Below are positions 1 through 6,650 of a stretch of DNA of 15,743 nucleotides, one piece after another. The first letter of the stretch is position 1, and each line of letters opens with the position of its first letter. The position numbers were made by a program, and so were the translations under genes. The stretch spans positions 1-15,743 of the forward strand of contig CALAMC010000104.1 of the NCBI GenBank assembly GCA_937925655.1, read 5' to 3'. The notes beneath the pieces are model-generated. The model made no database searches. It was given only the letters and a program-made list of their open reading frames with translations, and was not told the DNA's origin. Origin of the DNA: an uncultured candidate division Zixibacteria bacterium. GTDB taxonomy: Bacteria > Zixibacteria > MSB-5A5 > GN15 > PGXB01.

Positions 1-10
1 AATCCGGTAA

Positions 11-29
11 CACACCCTTTCAGGGTGTG
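11..29. repeat. Perfect 8-bp hairpin
   Basis: CACACCCT (11-18) and AGGGTGTG (22-29) form a perfect stem around a 3-base loop (TTC). No T-run follows on either strand within view, so it is not a canonical intrinsic terminator. It could be the 3' hairpin of a transcript entering from the left, or part of a dispersed palindrome. Confidence 0.5.
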
Positions 30-160
30 AGTGATGGTCAAAGGCAATGTGATATTTGTCGCAAACGGCAATGAGGGAAATTACCTTTGTCCCGAATTTA
101 TTGGAACTATGGTGGATGGGATTTCGTCTATGGGGATGGATGATGCGGCGTTTAGGGAAC

Positions 161-205
161 CCCGACATTCGTAGACCCTGAATTTTATGAAGGGAGAATG
201 TCGGG
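161..205. repeat. 10-bp inverted repeat around a 25-base loop
   Basis: CCCGACATTC (161-170) is perfectly complementary to GAATGTCGGG (196-205). The CCCGACA core recurs in the intergenic elements near 2334-2340 and, as TCCGACA, near 11740-11746, so this looks like a member or relative of an intergenic repeat family downstream of the DUF5677 gene. Confidence 0.5.
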
Positions 206-254
206 CCACCCCGGCGGCGCCGGCATTCTCAGATTTAAGGCCAGTCTTGTGCCT

Positions 255-1190
255 TTATTTGGAGCGGTATTTTTCCAAATTGGGGAAGTCATCCGGACGA
301 TGCCTATAAACTATCTGCATAATTTGTTCTCCAACATTTTCTTCGGGTCTATACTTTTGGGCAATTAATTTCGATGAATTTATTAACCTAGCCCCGGCAA
401 GCCGACATATTCTTTCACCTAACTCAGAATCACCTCTGATTGGATTGAAAAATATCTGACCGTTATTGGATTCCAGCATATATCTATTATCCCGCGCGTG
501 GGCGATTTCGGAATATTCACGATAAAAGAATTCATATGATACCGGCTTTTTAAGAGCCTTTGCTAGCGCCTCAATGTTAACAGGGCCATTATTTATCTGA
601 AACCAACGTTTAATTCCCCTTTTTCCCTTGAATGCAATTACAATCTTATCATATTTTTTACTCAGATGTCTATCAATGTCAGTTATTTGCCGTTGTACTT
701 TTTGCTCATCCGGTAACTGAATATTTTGATATTTTGTTGTTTCATCACTACTTAATGCATTCAAAAATTCTTTTCCCACTATTGTTGATGGATTCTGCAA
801 TTCATAATGCTTTTTTCTTTTTAGCATATTTTCAACCCACCAAGCTGCGGAACGCAATTCAAAGTCATCCTTTAACATATACTCGATTGAAAGATCGGAT
901 TCATAGGCGCTCCTCAATAATGGAATCGCGGCCACGAAGCAACCTTTGGATATTAGTATCTCAATTCCATCAGTCATTTGAATTAAATGATAGTAAAGCG
1001 AAAAAGCCGACAAATGCGTACCTTTTATACCCTTTAATGAACTATTGCACCTCACGAAAAGATTGGTGGAATAATTTATCAATTCCTGCAGGTACGGCGA
1101 ATATTTTTCAATAAAATCGCGTGATTCTGCAATTGCTAAGTCCCTATCCAATATTCCAGACAATGCTTTGCTTTTTAATTGCTTTGCCAT
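255..1190 (-). CDS. DUF5677 domain-containing protein (putative)
   Basis: 311-residue soluble, mostly helical protein that I place in the DUF5677 family by pattern. The helix-rich core at residues 68-106 (LIQMTDGIEILI, then LLRSAYESDLSIEYML) and the segment YREYSEIAHA at 223-232 are the typical conserved blocks. The biochemical role of the family is not established. The second block has an R-x6-H spacing (R224, H231) like the RX4-6H motif of HEPN ribonucleases; this is suggestive only. The ATG at 1190 has a good ribosome binding site (AAAGGAG, about 6 bases upstream). There is no signal peptide or membrane segment. The gene is monocistronic in view, clearly more AT-rich than the housekeeping genes to the right, and flanked by palindromic repeats, which suggests an accessory, possibly transferred gene. 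The family call is moderately sure; function is unknown. Confidence 0.7.
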   Translation of the reverse strand: MAKQLKSKALSGILDRDLAIAESRDFIEKYSPYLQELINYSTNLFVRCNSSLKGIKGTHLSAFSLYYHLIQMTDGIEILISKGCFVAAIPLLRSAYESDLSIEYMLKDDFELRSAAWWVENMLKRKKHYELQNPSTIVGKEFLNALSSDETTKYQNIQLPDEQKVQRQITDIDRHLSKKYDKIVIAFKGKRGIKRWFQINNGPVNIEALAKALKKPVSYEFFYREYSEIAHARDNRYMLESNNGQIFFNPIRGDSELGERICRLAGARLINSSKLIAQKYRPEENVGEQIMQIVYRHRPDDFPNLEKYRSK

Positions 1191-1654
1191 TTGAATCTCC
1201 TTTGAGAATCTGGCCCAAGGCTGCTTAACAACCTATATTGGGTTTCTATAACCACATGGGATTCAGAATCTGCCGCCATATTGCCATTATAGAATCTTAT
1301 CATCCCGCGAACCTCCGATCCTGTCGATTTTGACATTGAAATATATATCAATTTTGCGTCGATATGCAATGACAAAATTGCCGGCAAATCGGTGTTGATT
1401 TCTGGCGGTGGCTTATGTATGAGGTCTATGATTATTTTTACGATTATGGATATTCACTAACCAAGTCAACCCGGCCAAATAAATTTGAAGGGGCCACACA
1501 TAAGGAAAACATTACTAAAAATGACAAAACGGACCCAACCTCCGGCAACCATATCTATAACAATAAAATAGCTGTGCCAAAACCCTTCAAAAACGGGGCT
1601 AAAACACGGGTATGCACTACAAAGTTGATAGCGAAATTGTAGTCTGTTTTAGCG

Positions 1655-1724
1655 GCGTCAGGAACCCCTTCCTGACGCTCCCGGATTGATTATATGGAAA
1701 CTGTCAGGAAAGGGTTCCTGACAG
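1655..1724. repeat. Pair of mutually inverted hairpins
   Basis: Hairpin 1: GCGTCAGGAA (1655-1664), loop CCCC, TTCCTGACGC (1669-1678). Hairpin 2: CTGTCAGGAA (1701-1710), loop AGGG, TTCCTGACAG (1715-1724). Both have perfect 10-bp stems and share the core GTCAGGAA/TTCCTGAC. Hairpin 2 equals the reverse complement of hairpin 1 across the core and loop except for one base, so the whole 70-bp unit is itself an inverted repeat with a 22-base spacer. Neither stem is followed by a T-run. Confidence 0.75.
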
Positions 1725-1735
1725 CGCGGCAGAAG

Positions 1736-1773
1736 TCCGGAACCGGATTCCGGATCAAGTCCGGGATGACAGG
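1736..1773. repeat. CCGG-rich palindromes, dispersed-repeat copy
   Basis: TCCGGAA (1736-1742) pairs with TTCCGGA (1748-1754), and CCGGA (1750-1754) alternatively pairs with TCCGG (1760-1764). On the minus strand 1745-1773 reads CCTGTCATCCCGGAC then TTGATCCGGAATCC. This resembles the very widespread dispersed bacterial palindrome TGTCATTCCCG...CGGGAATCCAG. Related copies are at 2404-2426 and 14199-14228. Confidence 0.55.
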
Positions 1774-1798
1774 AGACGATAACCGCCATTTTTTTTAT

Positions 1799-1828
1799 TT
1801 GACAACGTGTTAAAAGAAGACCTACTTT
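1799..1828 (+). promoter_or_regulatory. Candidate sigma70 promoter for DUF5362 gene
   Basis: A perfect -35 box TTGACA (1799-1804) is followed after 18 bases by a weak -10 box TACTTT (1823-1828). A T-run lies just upstream (1789-1798). The predicted start near 1835 would leave a leader of about 45 bases containing the GGGGAG ribosome binding site at 1868-1873. The weak -10 box limits confidence. Confidence 0.4.
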
Positions 1829-1880
1829 TGGTAAAATCGATCCCGAAATGTCACTTTAAACCGTCACGGGGAGTGTTGTT

Positions 1881-2234
1881 ATGGAAGAACAAACCATGAT
1901 CAAGGAATTGAGTCTGCCCCTGTTTCAGTCCAAAACCTGGCTGAAAGTGCTGGGCGTGGCTATGATAATTCAGGGCATTATTACGGCTTTGACCATTGTC
2001 GGTATTATTATCTGCTGGCTTCCAATCTGGCTGGGCGTGCTGTTGTTTCAGGCCGCCGGGGCAATCGAGGGCGCGCAGGCAAATGGCAGTAAGCCGCATA
2101 TGCTGACGGCCCTGTCCAAACTGAAATTATTCTTCATGATTAACGGCGTTCTGATGCTTATCATGATTGCTTTCGTCGTAATTGCCTTTATCGTGACGGG
2201 CGGGGCGATGTTATCGATGATGGGGAATATGTAG
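1881..2234 (+). CDS. Small membrane protein, DUF5362-like
   Basis: 117 residues with a short polar N-terminus (about 1-20) and then hydrophobic segments at about 22-44, 45-62 and 83-106, separated by a polar loop (GAIEGAQANGSKPHM...SKLK). The arrangement (LPLFQSKTWLKVLGVAMIIQG, then PIWLGVLLFQAAGAIE, then the SKLKLFFMINGVL helix) matches what I know of DUF5362 integral membrane proteins, whose function is unknown. I chose the ATG at 1881 because GGGGAG (1868-1873) lies 7 bases upstream; a second ATG six codons in has no such site. The gene stands alone, with a candidate promoter upstream and a strong hairpin 14 bases after its stop. It acts in the cytoplasmic membrane; no partner is evident. 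Confidence 0.75.
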   Translation: MEEQTMIKELSLPLFQSKTWLKVLGVAMIIQGIITALTIVGIIICWLPIWLGVLLFQAAGAIEGAQANGSKPHMLTALSKLKLFFMINGVLMLIMIAFVVIAFIVTGGAMLSMMGNM

Positions 2235-2247
2235 AATAATTGGAGAT

Positions 2248-2267
2248 CCCACCGCTGAAGCGGTGGG
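2248..2267. repeat. Strong 9-bp hairpin after DUF5362 gene
   Basis: CCCACCGCT (2248-2256) and AGCGGTGGG (2259-2267) are perfectly complementary; the loop physically opens to about TGAA. There is no T-run after it. It may stabilise or end the small membrane-protein transcript, or be a repetitive extragenic palindrome. Confidence 0.6.
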
Positions 2268-2293
2268 GCACCCAAACCATGACCAAGTAAAAA

Positions 2294-2392
2294 GTAGGTC
2301 AGTTCCGAGCCCCGACGAAGTCGGGACGAGAAACCCGACAAAAAGATGTTCCGACTTTGTCGGGACTAGTCGGGATTCGGAAGCCGACCTAC
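2294..2392. repeat. 99-bp palindromic element with GTAGGTC termini
   Basis: Terminal inverted repeats GTAGGTC (2294-2300) and GACCTAC (2386-2392) are perfect and continue inward through TTCCGA/TCGGAA after a small bulge. Inside are the hairpin CCCGAC-GAA-GTCGGG (2311-2325) and a 9-bp stem CCCGACAAA (2334-2342)/TTTGTCGGG (2356-2364), with a competing hairpin CCGAC-TTT-GTCGG (2351-2363). There is no open frame inside. It looks like a miniature, non-coding repeat element sitting between the ends of the DUF5362 and ahcY genes. A related core (GTTCCGA, then GAGAAA, then CCGACA) recurs at 11711-11746. Confidence 0.7.
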
Positions 2393-2403
2393 CGGTTTTT
2401 TAA

Positions 2404-2426
2404 CACTCCCCTTCACGGGAATGACA
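2404..2426. repeat. Dispersed-palindrome copy downstream of ahcY
   Basis: On the minus strand this reads TGTCATTCCCG, TGAA, GGGGAGTG. CATTCCC pairs with GGGAGTG (one G-U), giving a 7-bp stem. It resembles the widespread TGTCATTCCCG-type palindrome and lies 26 bases after the ahcY stop, where it could act as a 3' hairpin. No T-run follows in the ahcY direction. Confidence 0.45.
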
Positions 2427-2451
2427 TTCGGAGGAGCATCCATCGGGAACG

Positions 2452-3717
2452 CTACGTCCCCAACTCCCACGACGATAAGTACTTCTTCTGCTCCGGGGTC
2501 AGGGTGTCGATTTTTTTGCCCATCGACTTTAATTTCAAGGCCGCGATATGGTTGTCTATCTTTTGCGGGACGACATACACCTGCTTTTTAAGTTTCGACG
2601 AATTTTTAATCATGTACTCCGCGGCCAGCGCCTGATTGGCAAACGACATATCCATCACCATCGCCGGATGCCCCTCGGCGGCGGCCAGATTGATGAGTCT
2701 TCCCTCGCCCAGCACGTTTATCTTTTTGCCGCCGGCAATGGTGAATTCTTCGACAAAGGGGCGCACAATGCGGCGTTTTTTCGCCATCTTCGCCAGCGTC
2801 TTAAGGTCGATTTCGACGTCGAAATGCCCGGAATTGCAGACGATGGCGCCGTCTTTCATTTTCACGAAGTGTTCTTTGCGGATGACATTTATATCGCCGG
2901 TCAGGGTGACAAAGATATCCCCGATAGGCGTCGCTTTGGCCATCGGCATGACCTCGAAACCGTCCATGGTGGCTTCGATAGCTTTGACGGCATCGACCTC
3001 GGTGACGATGACGTGCGCCCCCATGCCGCGCGCACGGGTGGCGAACCCGCGTCCGCACCAGCCATAGCCGGCCACGACCACAGTTGCCCCGGCAATGAGG
3101 TAATTGGTGGCGCGCAGGATGCCGTCGATGGTCGATTGCCCGGTGCCATAACGGTTGTCAAAGAAATGCTTGGTTTTGGAATCATTGACGGCAATGATGG
3201 GATACATCAGAGCCTTGTCCTGCGCCATTGCTTTAAGACGTATAACGCCGGTCGTGGTTTCCTCGGTGCCGCCGATAATGCCGGCCAGAAGCTCTCTTCT
3301 TTGTTTGTGCAGGGTATTGACCAGATCCGCGCCGTCATCCATGGTGATATGCGGCTTGGTATCCAGAACCTGATTGATATGTTTATAGTACACGGTGCGG
3401 TTTTCAGCGTTGATGGCAAAAACCGGGATGCCAAAATCCTTAACCAGCGACGCGGCGACGTCATCCTGCGTGGACAACGGATTGGAGGCGCACAGCGCCA
3501 CGCCGGCACCACCGGCCTTGAGGGTACGCATCAGGTTGGCGGTTTCGGTGGTGACGTGCAGGCAACAGGCCAGATTGTATCCCGAAAGCGGTTTTTCTTT
3601 GGCGAATCGTTCGCGAATCATGGTCAGCACGGGCATATTATTATCGGCCCACTCGATACGCAGCTTTCCTCTTGCGGCCAGTTTGATATCGGCTATGTCG
3701 TATTTGATTTTTTTCAC
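2452..3717 (-). CDS. ahcY: Adenosylhomocysteinase (S-adenosylhomocysteine hydrolase)
   Basis: 421 residues. The enzyme splits S-adenosylhomocysteine to adenosine and homocysteine in the cytoplasm using bound NAD, relieving product inhibition of methyltransferases. Family blocks are all present: HVTTETANL (54-62), DGADLVNTLH (128-137), GGTEETTTG (149-157), NDSKTKHFFDNRYG (178-191, with catalytic Lys183 and Asp187), the NAD site GYGWCGRG (217-224), and HPAMVMDMSFANQ. It lacks the final PFKxDHYRY tail of the common bacterial/eukaryotic form and ends SWELGT, as in the shorter archaeal/Thermotoga-like type. The start is GTG at 3717, two bases after the metK stop, with AGGA 9 bases upstream inside the end of metK. 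The two genes are therefore very likely co-transcribed and translationally coupled. The reading frame is intact. Confidence 0.95.
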   Translation of the reverse strand: MKKIKYDIADIKLAARGKLRIEWADNNMPVLTMIRERFAKEKPLSGYNLACCLHVTTETANLMRTLKAGGAGVALCASNPLSTQDDVAASLVKDFGIPVFAINAENRTVYYKHINQVLDTKPHITMDDGADLVNTLHKQRRELLAGIIGGTEETTTGVIRLKAMAQDKALMYPIIAVNDSKTKHFFDNRYGTGQSTIDGILRATNYLIAGATVVVAGYGWCGRGFATRARGMGAHVIVTEVDAVKAIEATMDGFEVMPMAKATPIGDIFVTLTGDINVIRKEHFVKMKDGAIVCNSGHFDVEIDLKTLAKMAKKRRIVRPFVEEFTIAGGKKINVLGEGRLINLAAAEGHPAMVMDMSFANQALAAEYMIKNSSKLKKQVYVVPQKIDNHIAALKLKSMGKKIDTLTPEQKKYLSSWELGT

Positions 3718-3719
3718 GG

Positions 3720-4883
3720 TTATGCGTCCTTTTGAAGGTCTTTGGCTTTATCCGTTTTTTCCCAGGTGAATTCGGCTTCCTCGCGCCCGAAATGACCATA
3801 GGCGGCGGTTTTTTCGTATATCGGCCGCAGTAAATCCAGTTGTTCGATGATACCCTGGGGAGTCAGCTCGAAATTTTTGCGGATAATCTCTTCGATTCTG
3901 TCTTCATTTATTTTATGCGATCGGTCGGTGAAAATCATCAGCGAAACCGGTTCGGGCACACCGATGGAATACGCAATTTGTATCGTGCACTTGTCGGCCA
4001 GACCGGAAGCGACGACATTTTTGGCAACATAGCGGGCCATATAGGCCGCCGAACGGTCCACTTTGGTCGGGTCTTTACCGGAAAACGCCCCGCCGCCGTG
4101 GGTGGCCATGCCGCCGTAGGTATCGACGATTATCTTGCGTCCGGTCATACCGGTATCAGATTGCGGGCCGCCGATGACGAATTTCCCGGTGGGATTGATG
4201 AAGAACCGAGTTTTATCGTCGATTAATCCTTCCGGGATGGCCGGTTTGATCACGGTATCGATAATTTCCCGGCGGGCATCGTCGGTGATTTTATTGCCGG
4301 TTTTGTCCAGAATTTTCGGCGTATGCTGGGTTGACAGAACGATGACATCAATGCGCCTGGGAAGACCGTCAACGTATTCCACCGTCACCTGTGACTTGCC
4401 GTCGGGGCCGAGATAGTCAAGAATATTGTTCTTACGGACTTCGGCCAAGCGGCGGGTCACTTTATGGGCCATCATAATCGGCAAAGGCATCAGCTCCGGT
4501 GTTTCGCGGCAGGCGTAACCGGTCATCAGTCCCTGGTCGCCGGCGCCGCCGATATCCACTCCCTGGGCGATATCCGGCGACTGCGAACCGATGGCATTTA
4601 AAATGGCACAACTCTGGGCGGCGAAACCATACTCCGGCCGCGTGTATCCGATGCGTTTGATCAGCCCCCGGGCCAGTTTGGGAATGTCAACATAGCCGGT
4701 CGTGGTAATTTCACCGCCGACTATCAGCAAGCCGACCGTCACAAAACATTCACAGGCGACCCGGCCGTGTTTATCCTGGCGTATGACTTCATCCAGAACG
4801 CCATCGGAAATCTGGTCACAGACTTTATCCGGATGGCCTTCCGTGACCGATTCGGAAGTGAAGAAGAAATGTCTGTGCGACAT
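3720..4883 (-). CDS. metK: S-adenosylmethionine synthase
   Basis: 387 residues, normal for the family. It makes S-adenosylmethionine from methionine and ATP. Both MAT signatures are visible: GAGDQGLMTGYA at 113-124 and the glycine-rich loop GGGAFSGKDPTKVDRSAAY at 263-281. The N-terminal SESVTEGHPDK (10-20) contains the ATP-binding His17 and Asp19. The ATG at 4883 has an excellent ribosome binding site (AAAGGAG, 6 bases upstream). The gap from the upstream transferase stop is only 24 bases, too short for a SAM riboswitch, so any regulation must lie further upstream. Downstream ahcY begins two bases after the stop; together they form the SAM-making and SAH-clearing half of the methyl cycle. Confidence 0.97.
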   Translation of the reverse strand: MSHRHFFFTSESVTEGHPDKVCDQISDGVLDEVIRQDKHGRVACECFVTVGLLIVGGEITTTGYVDIPKLARGLIKRIGYTRPEYGFAAQSCAILNAIGSQSPDIAQGVDIGGAGDQGLMTGYACRETPELMPLPIMMAHKVTRRLAEVRKNNILDYLGPDGKSQVTVEYVDGLPRRIDVIVLSTQHTPKILDKTGNKITDDARREIIDTVIKPAIPEGLIDDKTRFFINPTGKFVIGGPQSDTGMTGRKIIVDTYGGMATHGGGAFSGKDPTKVDRSAAYMARYVAKNVVASGLADKCTIQIAYSIGVPEPVSLMIFTDRSHKINEDRIEEIIRKNFELTPQGIIEQLDLLRPIYEKTAAYGHFGREEAEFTWEKTDKAKDLQKDA

Positions 4884-4907
4884 TTGCGGCTCCTTTGTAT
4901 GGGATTA

Positions 4908-5891
4908 TCAATGACTAATGCCGGACGATTCACCCAGATTCAACTGGCGGTAATTGCCCCGAACCCTGACATTCTCACCGATCAGCGATGAATCCAGAAG
5001 ACTGTCTTCAACGACCGCCTGTTCGAATATTATCGAATCGGAGACGATGGATTTGATAATTCTGGCCCCGGGCGACACGGAAACATAGGGGCCGATGATT
5101 GACCGATCGATTTCAGCGGTGGCATCAATGTACACCGGCGGGATGATAATCGAACCGGGATAGTCTTTATATTCGTTCATTTCTTCCAAAAGAAAGCGGT
5201 TGGTTTCCAGCATGGTTTCGACTTTGCCGCAATCGAGCCAGGCGTCAACCTCATATGGCGAAAAATGTACCCCGGCCTGAAGCATATAGTCCAGCGCATC
5301 GGTTAACTGGATTTCTCCGCCGGTGCGTTTGTCCAGTTCAACCACTTTGTTAAGCTGTTTATGCAGCGGCTCTGAATCCTCAAAATAATAAAGCCCGATA
5401 ATGGCCAGGTTCGATTTGGGGTGCTGGGGTTTTTCCTCGAAAGCAATAATGTGGTCGCCATCGATATTGGCCACGCCGAAGCGGCGCGGGTCAGCGACTT
5501 TCTGCAGGCCAATGACATTTGACCCGGCCCCGATAAATTTCTCGTAATCGGTCCGCGCTATAGTATCCCCCAAAACTATCAGCAGGGGGCCGTTTTTAAT
5601 TTGATCGAGAGCCAGATTAATGGCATAACCGAGGCCAAGCAGGCGCTTCTGTTCCACAAAAGAGGCGTTGAAAGCATAATTGCTTTCCACGAAATCTTTT
5701 ATCTGCTCGCCCAGATATCCGATAACAAAACATATTTCCGACGGGTTCAAGACCAGTAATTGATCCAACACGTGCGCTATCATCGGTTTTCCGGCCACCG
5801 GCAACAGCGACTTGGGCTGGGTATAGGTATGCGGCCGCAGTCTGGTTCCGGCTCCCGCCACAGGTATAACTATTTTCAAACCGTTAGACAT
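4908..5891 (-). CDS. Sugar-phosphate nucleotidyltransferase (RmlA/GlmU-like)
   Basis: 327 residues. It likely transfers a nucleotide from an NTP to a sugar 1-phosphate, making an activated sugar for polysaccharide or glycan synthesis. The N-terminal Rossmann-like domain has GAGTRLRP (13-20) and PKSLLPVAGKPM (26-37) for NTP and phosphate binding, the metal-site LGDT (107-110), EEKP (152-155), GGEIQLTDAL (191-200) and WLDCGK (218-223). Residues 250-311 are hexapeptide-type repeats (PVYIDATAEIDRSIIGPYVSV...), a left-handed beta-helix tail as in GlmU-like and archaeal Sto0452-type proteins. The substrate (glucose-, N-acetylglucosamine- or other sugar 1-phosphate; dTTP or UTP) cannot be read from sequence. 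The ATG at 5891 lacks a clear ribosome binding site. The gene precedes metK by 24 bases with no obvious functional link. Confidence 0.88.
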   Translation of the reverse strand: MSNGLKIVIPVAGAGTRLRPHTYTQPKSLLPVAGKPMIAHVLDQLLVLNPSEICFVIGYLGEQIKDFVESNYAFNASFVEQKRLLGLGYAINLALDQIKNGPLLIVLGDTIARTDYEKFIGAGSNVIGLQKVADPRRFGVANIDGDHIIAFEEKPQHPKSNLAIIGLYYFEDSEPLHKQLNKVVELDKRTGGEIQLTDALDYMLQAGVHFSPYEVDAWLDCGKVETMLETNRFLLEEMNEYKDYPGSIIIPPVYIDATAEIDRSIIGPYVSVSPGARIIKSIVSDSIIFEQAVVEDSLLDSSLIGENVRVRGNYRQLNLGESSGISH

Positions 5892-5900
5892 TTCTGCGCC

Positions 5901-5930
5901 AAAATATGCCCAATAATTTTAAAAAAACAA
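5901..5930 (-). promoter_or_regulatory. Weak candidate promoter before the NTase
   Basis: On the minus strand TTGTTT (5930-5925), 18 bases, then TATTTT (5906-5901). The -10-like box ends 9 bases before the ATG at 5891, which would give a nearly leaderless mRNA. It sits in a 108-base AT-rich gap (5892-5999) that contains no gene. The match is weak. Confidence 0.25.
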
Positions 5931-5999
5931 CCAATTTATAAAGAATTGCCGGTCAATGAATATTTTACGCTCGACATTAAAAGAGGAAAAGGCGAAAAA

Positions 6000-6650
6000 T
6001 CAAAAGATTGATAAAAGGCTGCCGCCCCAGTCGTAATAGAGAAACTCGATGCGCCCGATCAAAAGCGAAATGCGGCCCATGACGGTATATCCAAAGTGCG
6101 CCCCGAAAGATATCATGATAAACCAGATGCCGATTTTGGCGGTCGCGCCCATCAGACCCTTATGCTCTTTTGAAAAGTAGAAATAGACCAGCGTGGAAAT
6201 GACGCCGGTGATGACAATCAGAGCCAGTATTGTGCTTGCGGCGCCACTACCGCCGTCGAGTGGAATCATGGTGGCCCAAATCTGGCGTATGGCTTTGCCG
6301 TGCAACTCGGATACCAGATAAATGCCGGCCGTGTTGCCAATGACGAAAGCCAATGAGACGCGGCTTATCCAGGAATAATTGCGACTCAAACGGGTGAACA
6401 TCAAAATTCCCAGAATTCCCGGAAATACCAGCCACCACTGGCCGCCGTCGAACATGGGATTGATCAGTTGCTGCAAAATGACACTTTGCCAGATAAGCCC
6501 GACATAGTATCCGGCCGACAACCCGGCGAAAATATGCTCGGACAATTTATAAAATGGGTTGTCTTTGTACAGAAACGAGAATAAGGATAGGATCAAATAG
6601 GCTCGCAGCCAGATTTGGAAATGGTCTAAGAATGACATGGATTCAACCAT
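6000..6650 (-). CDS. Polytopic membrane protein, DUF6754 cluster (gene 4)
   Basis: 216 residues from the ATG at 6650. I prefer this start over one 14 codons upstream because AAAGGA lies 7 bases before it and because the upstream start would sit deeper inside the preceding gene. It overlaps that gene by 8 bases (ATGGTTGA), a typical coupled junction. About six hydrophobic segments are visible near residues 12-28, 38-56, 73-87, 97-114, 136-160 and 172-193. Loops contain the conserved-looking FLYKDNPFYKLSEHIFAG (26-43) and PLDGGSG (130-136). I do not recognise a named family. It ends the four-gene membrane module. A cytoplasmic-membrane location and participation in a complex with its neighbours are inferences from gene order and tight coupling. 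Confidence 0.8.
   Translation of the reverse strand: MVESMSFLDHFQIWLRAYLILSLFSFLYKDNPFYKLSEHIFAGLSAGYYVGLIWQSVILQQLINPMFDGGQWWLVFPGILGILMFTRLSRNYSWISRVSLAFVIGNTAGIYLVSELHGKAIRQIWATMIPLDGGSGAASTILALIVITGVISTLVYFYFSKEHKGLMGATAKIGIWFIMISFGAHFGYTVMGRISLLIGRIEFLYYDWGGSLLSIF

Larger units (their letters stand above)
1..254. other. Gene-poor left edge with palindromes
   Basis: I see no recognisable gene here. The stretch contains three palindromes, the main ones listed separately (11-29 and 161-205). The third is a GC-rich hairpin at 211-223 with arms CCGGC and GCCGG. A 46-codon open frame on the plus strand (34-174) has no clear ribosome binding site and matches nothing I know; its last codons run into the left arm of the 161-205 palindrome, so I do not call it a gene. 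Any gene further left ends outside the window. Confidence 0.5.
1191..1880. other. Intergenic region, no supported gene
   Basis: About 690 bases between divergent genes. 1191-1640 is AT-rich and holds only two short open frames (1175-1387 minus and 1415-1642 plus). Neither has a convincing ribosome binding site or a recognisable product; they may be decayed coding DNA or chance. 1655-1773 is packed with palindromes, listed separately. The right end carries a promoter and ribosome binding site for the small membrane protein at 1881. Confidence 0.6.

Noticed and set aside
34..174. 46-codon plus-strand open frame at the left edge
   Set aside because: No ribosome binding site, no recognisable product, and its end lies in a palindromic repeat; too short to separate from chance.
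1175..1387. 70-codon minus-strand open frame overlapping the start of the DUF5677 gene
   Set aside because: No clear ribosome binding site, no family resemblance, and it overlaps the real gene start; probably chance or decayed sequence.
1415..1642. 75-codon plus-strand open frame (MYEVYDYF...)
   Set aside because: Low-complexity composition, no ribosome binding site, no domain; not enough to call a gene.
2548..3735. 395-codon plus-strand open frame opposite ahcY
   Set aside because: It is a shadow of ahcY, whose family motifs are complete on the other strand; its own product is His/Gly/Asp-rich and without a domain.
4884..4907. Possible SAM riboswitch before metK
   Set aside because: The gap between the upstream stop and metK is only 24 bases, too short for any known SAM riboswitch, and is filled by the ribosome binding site.
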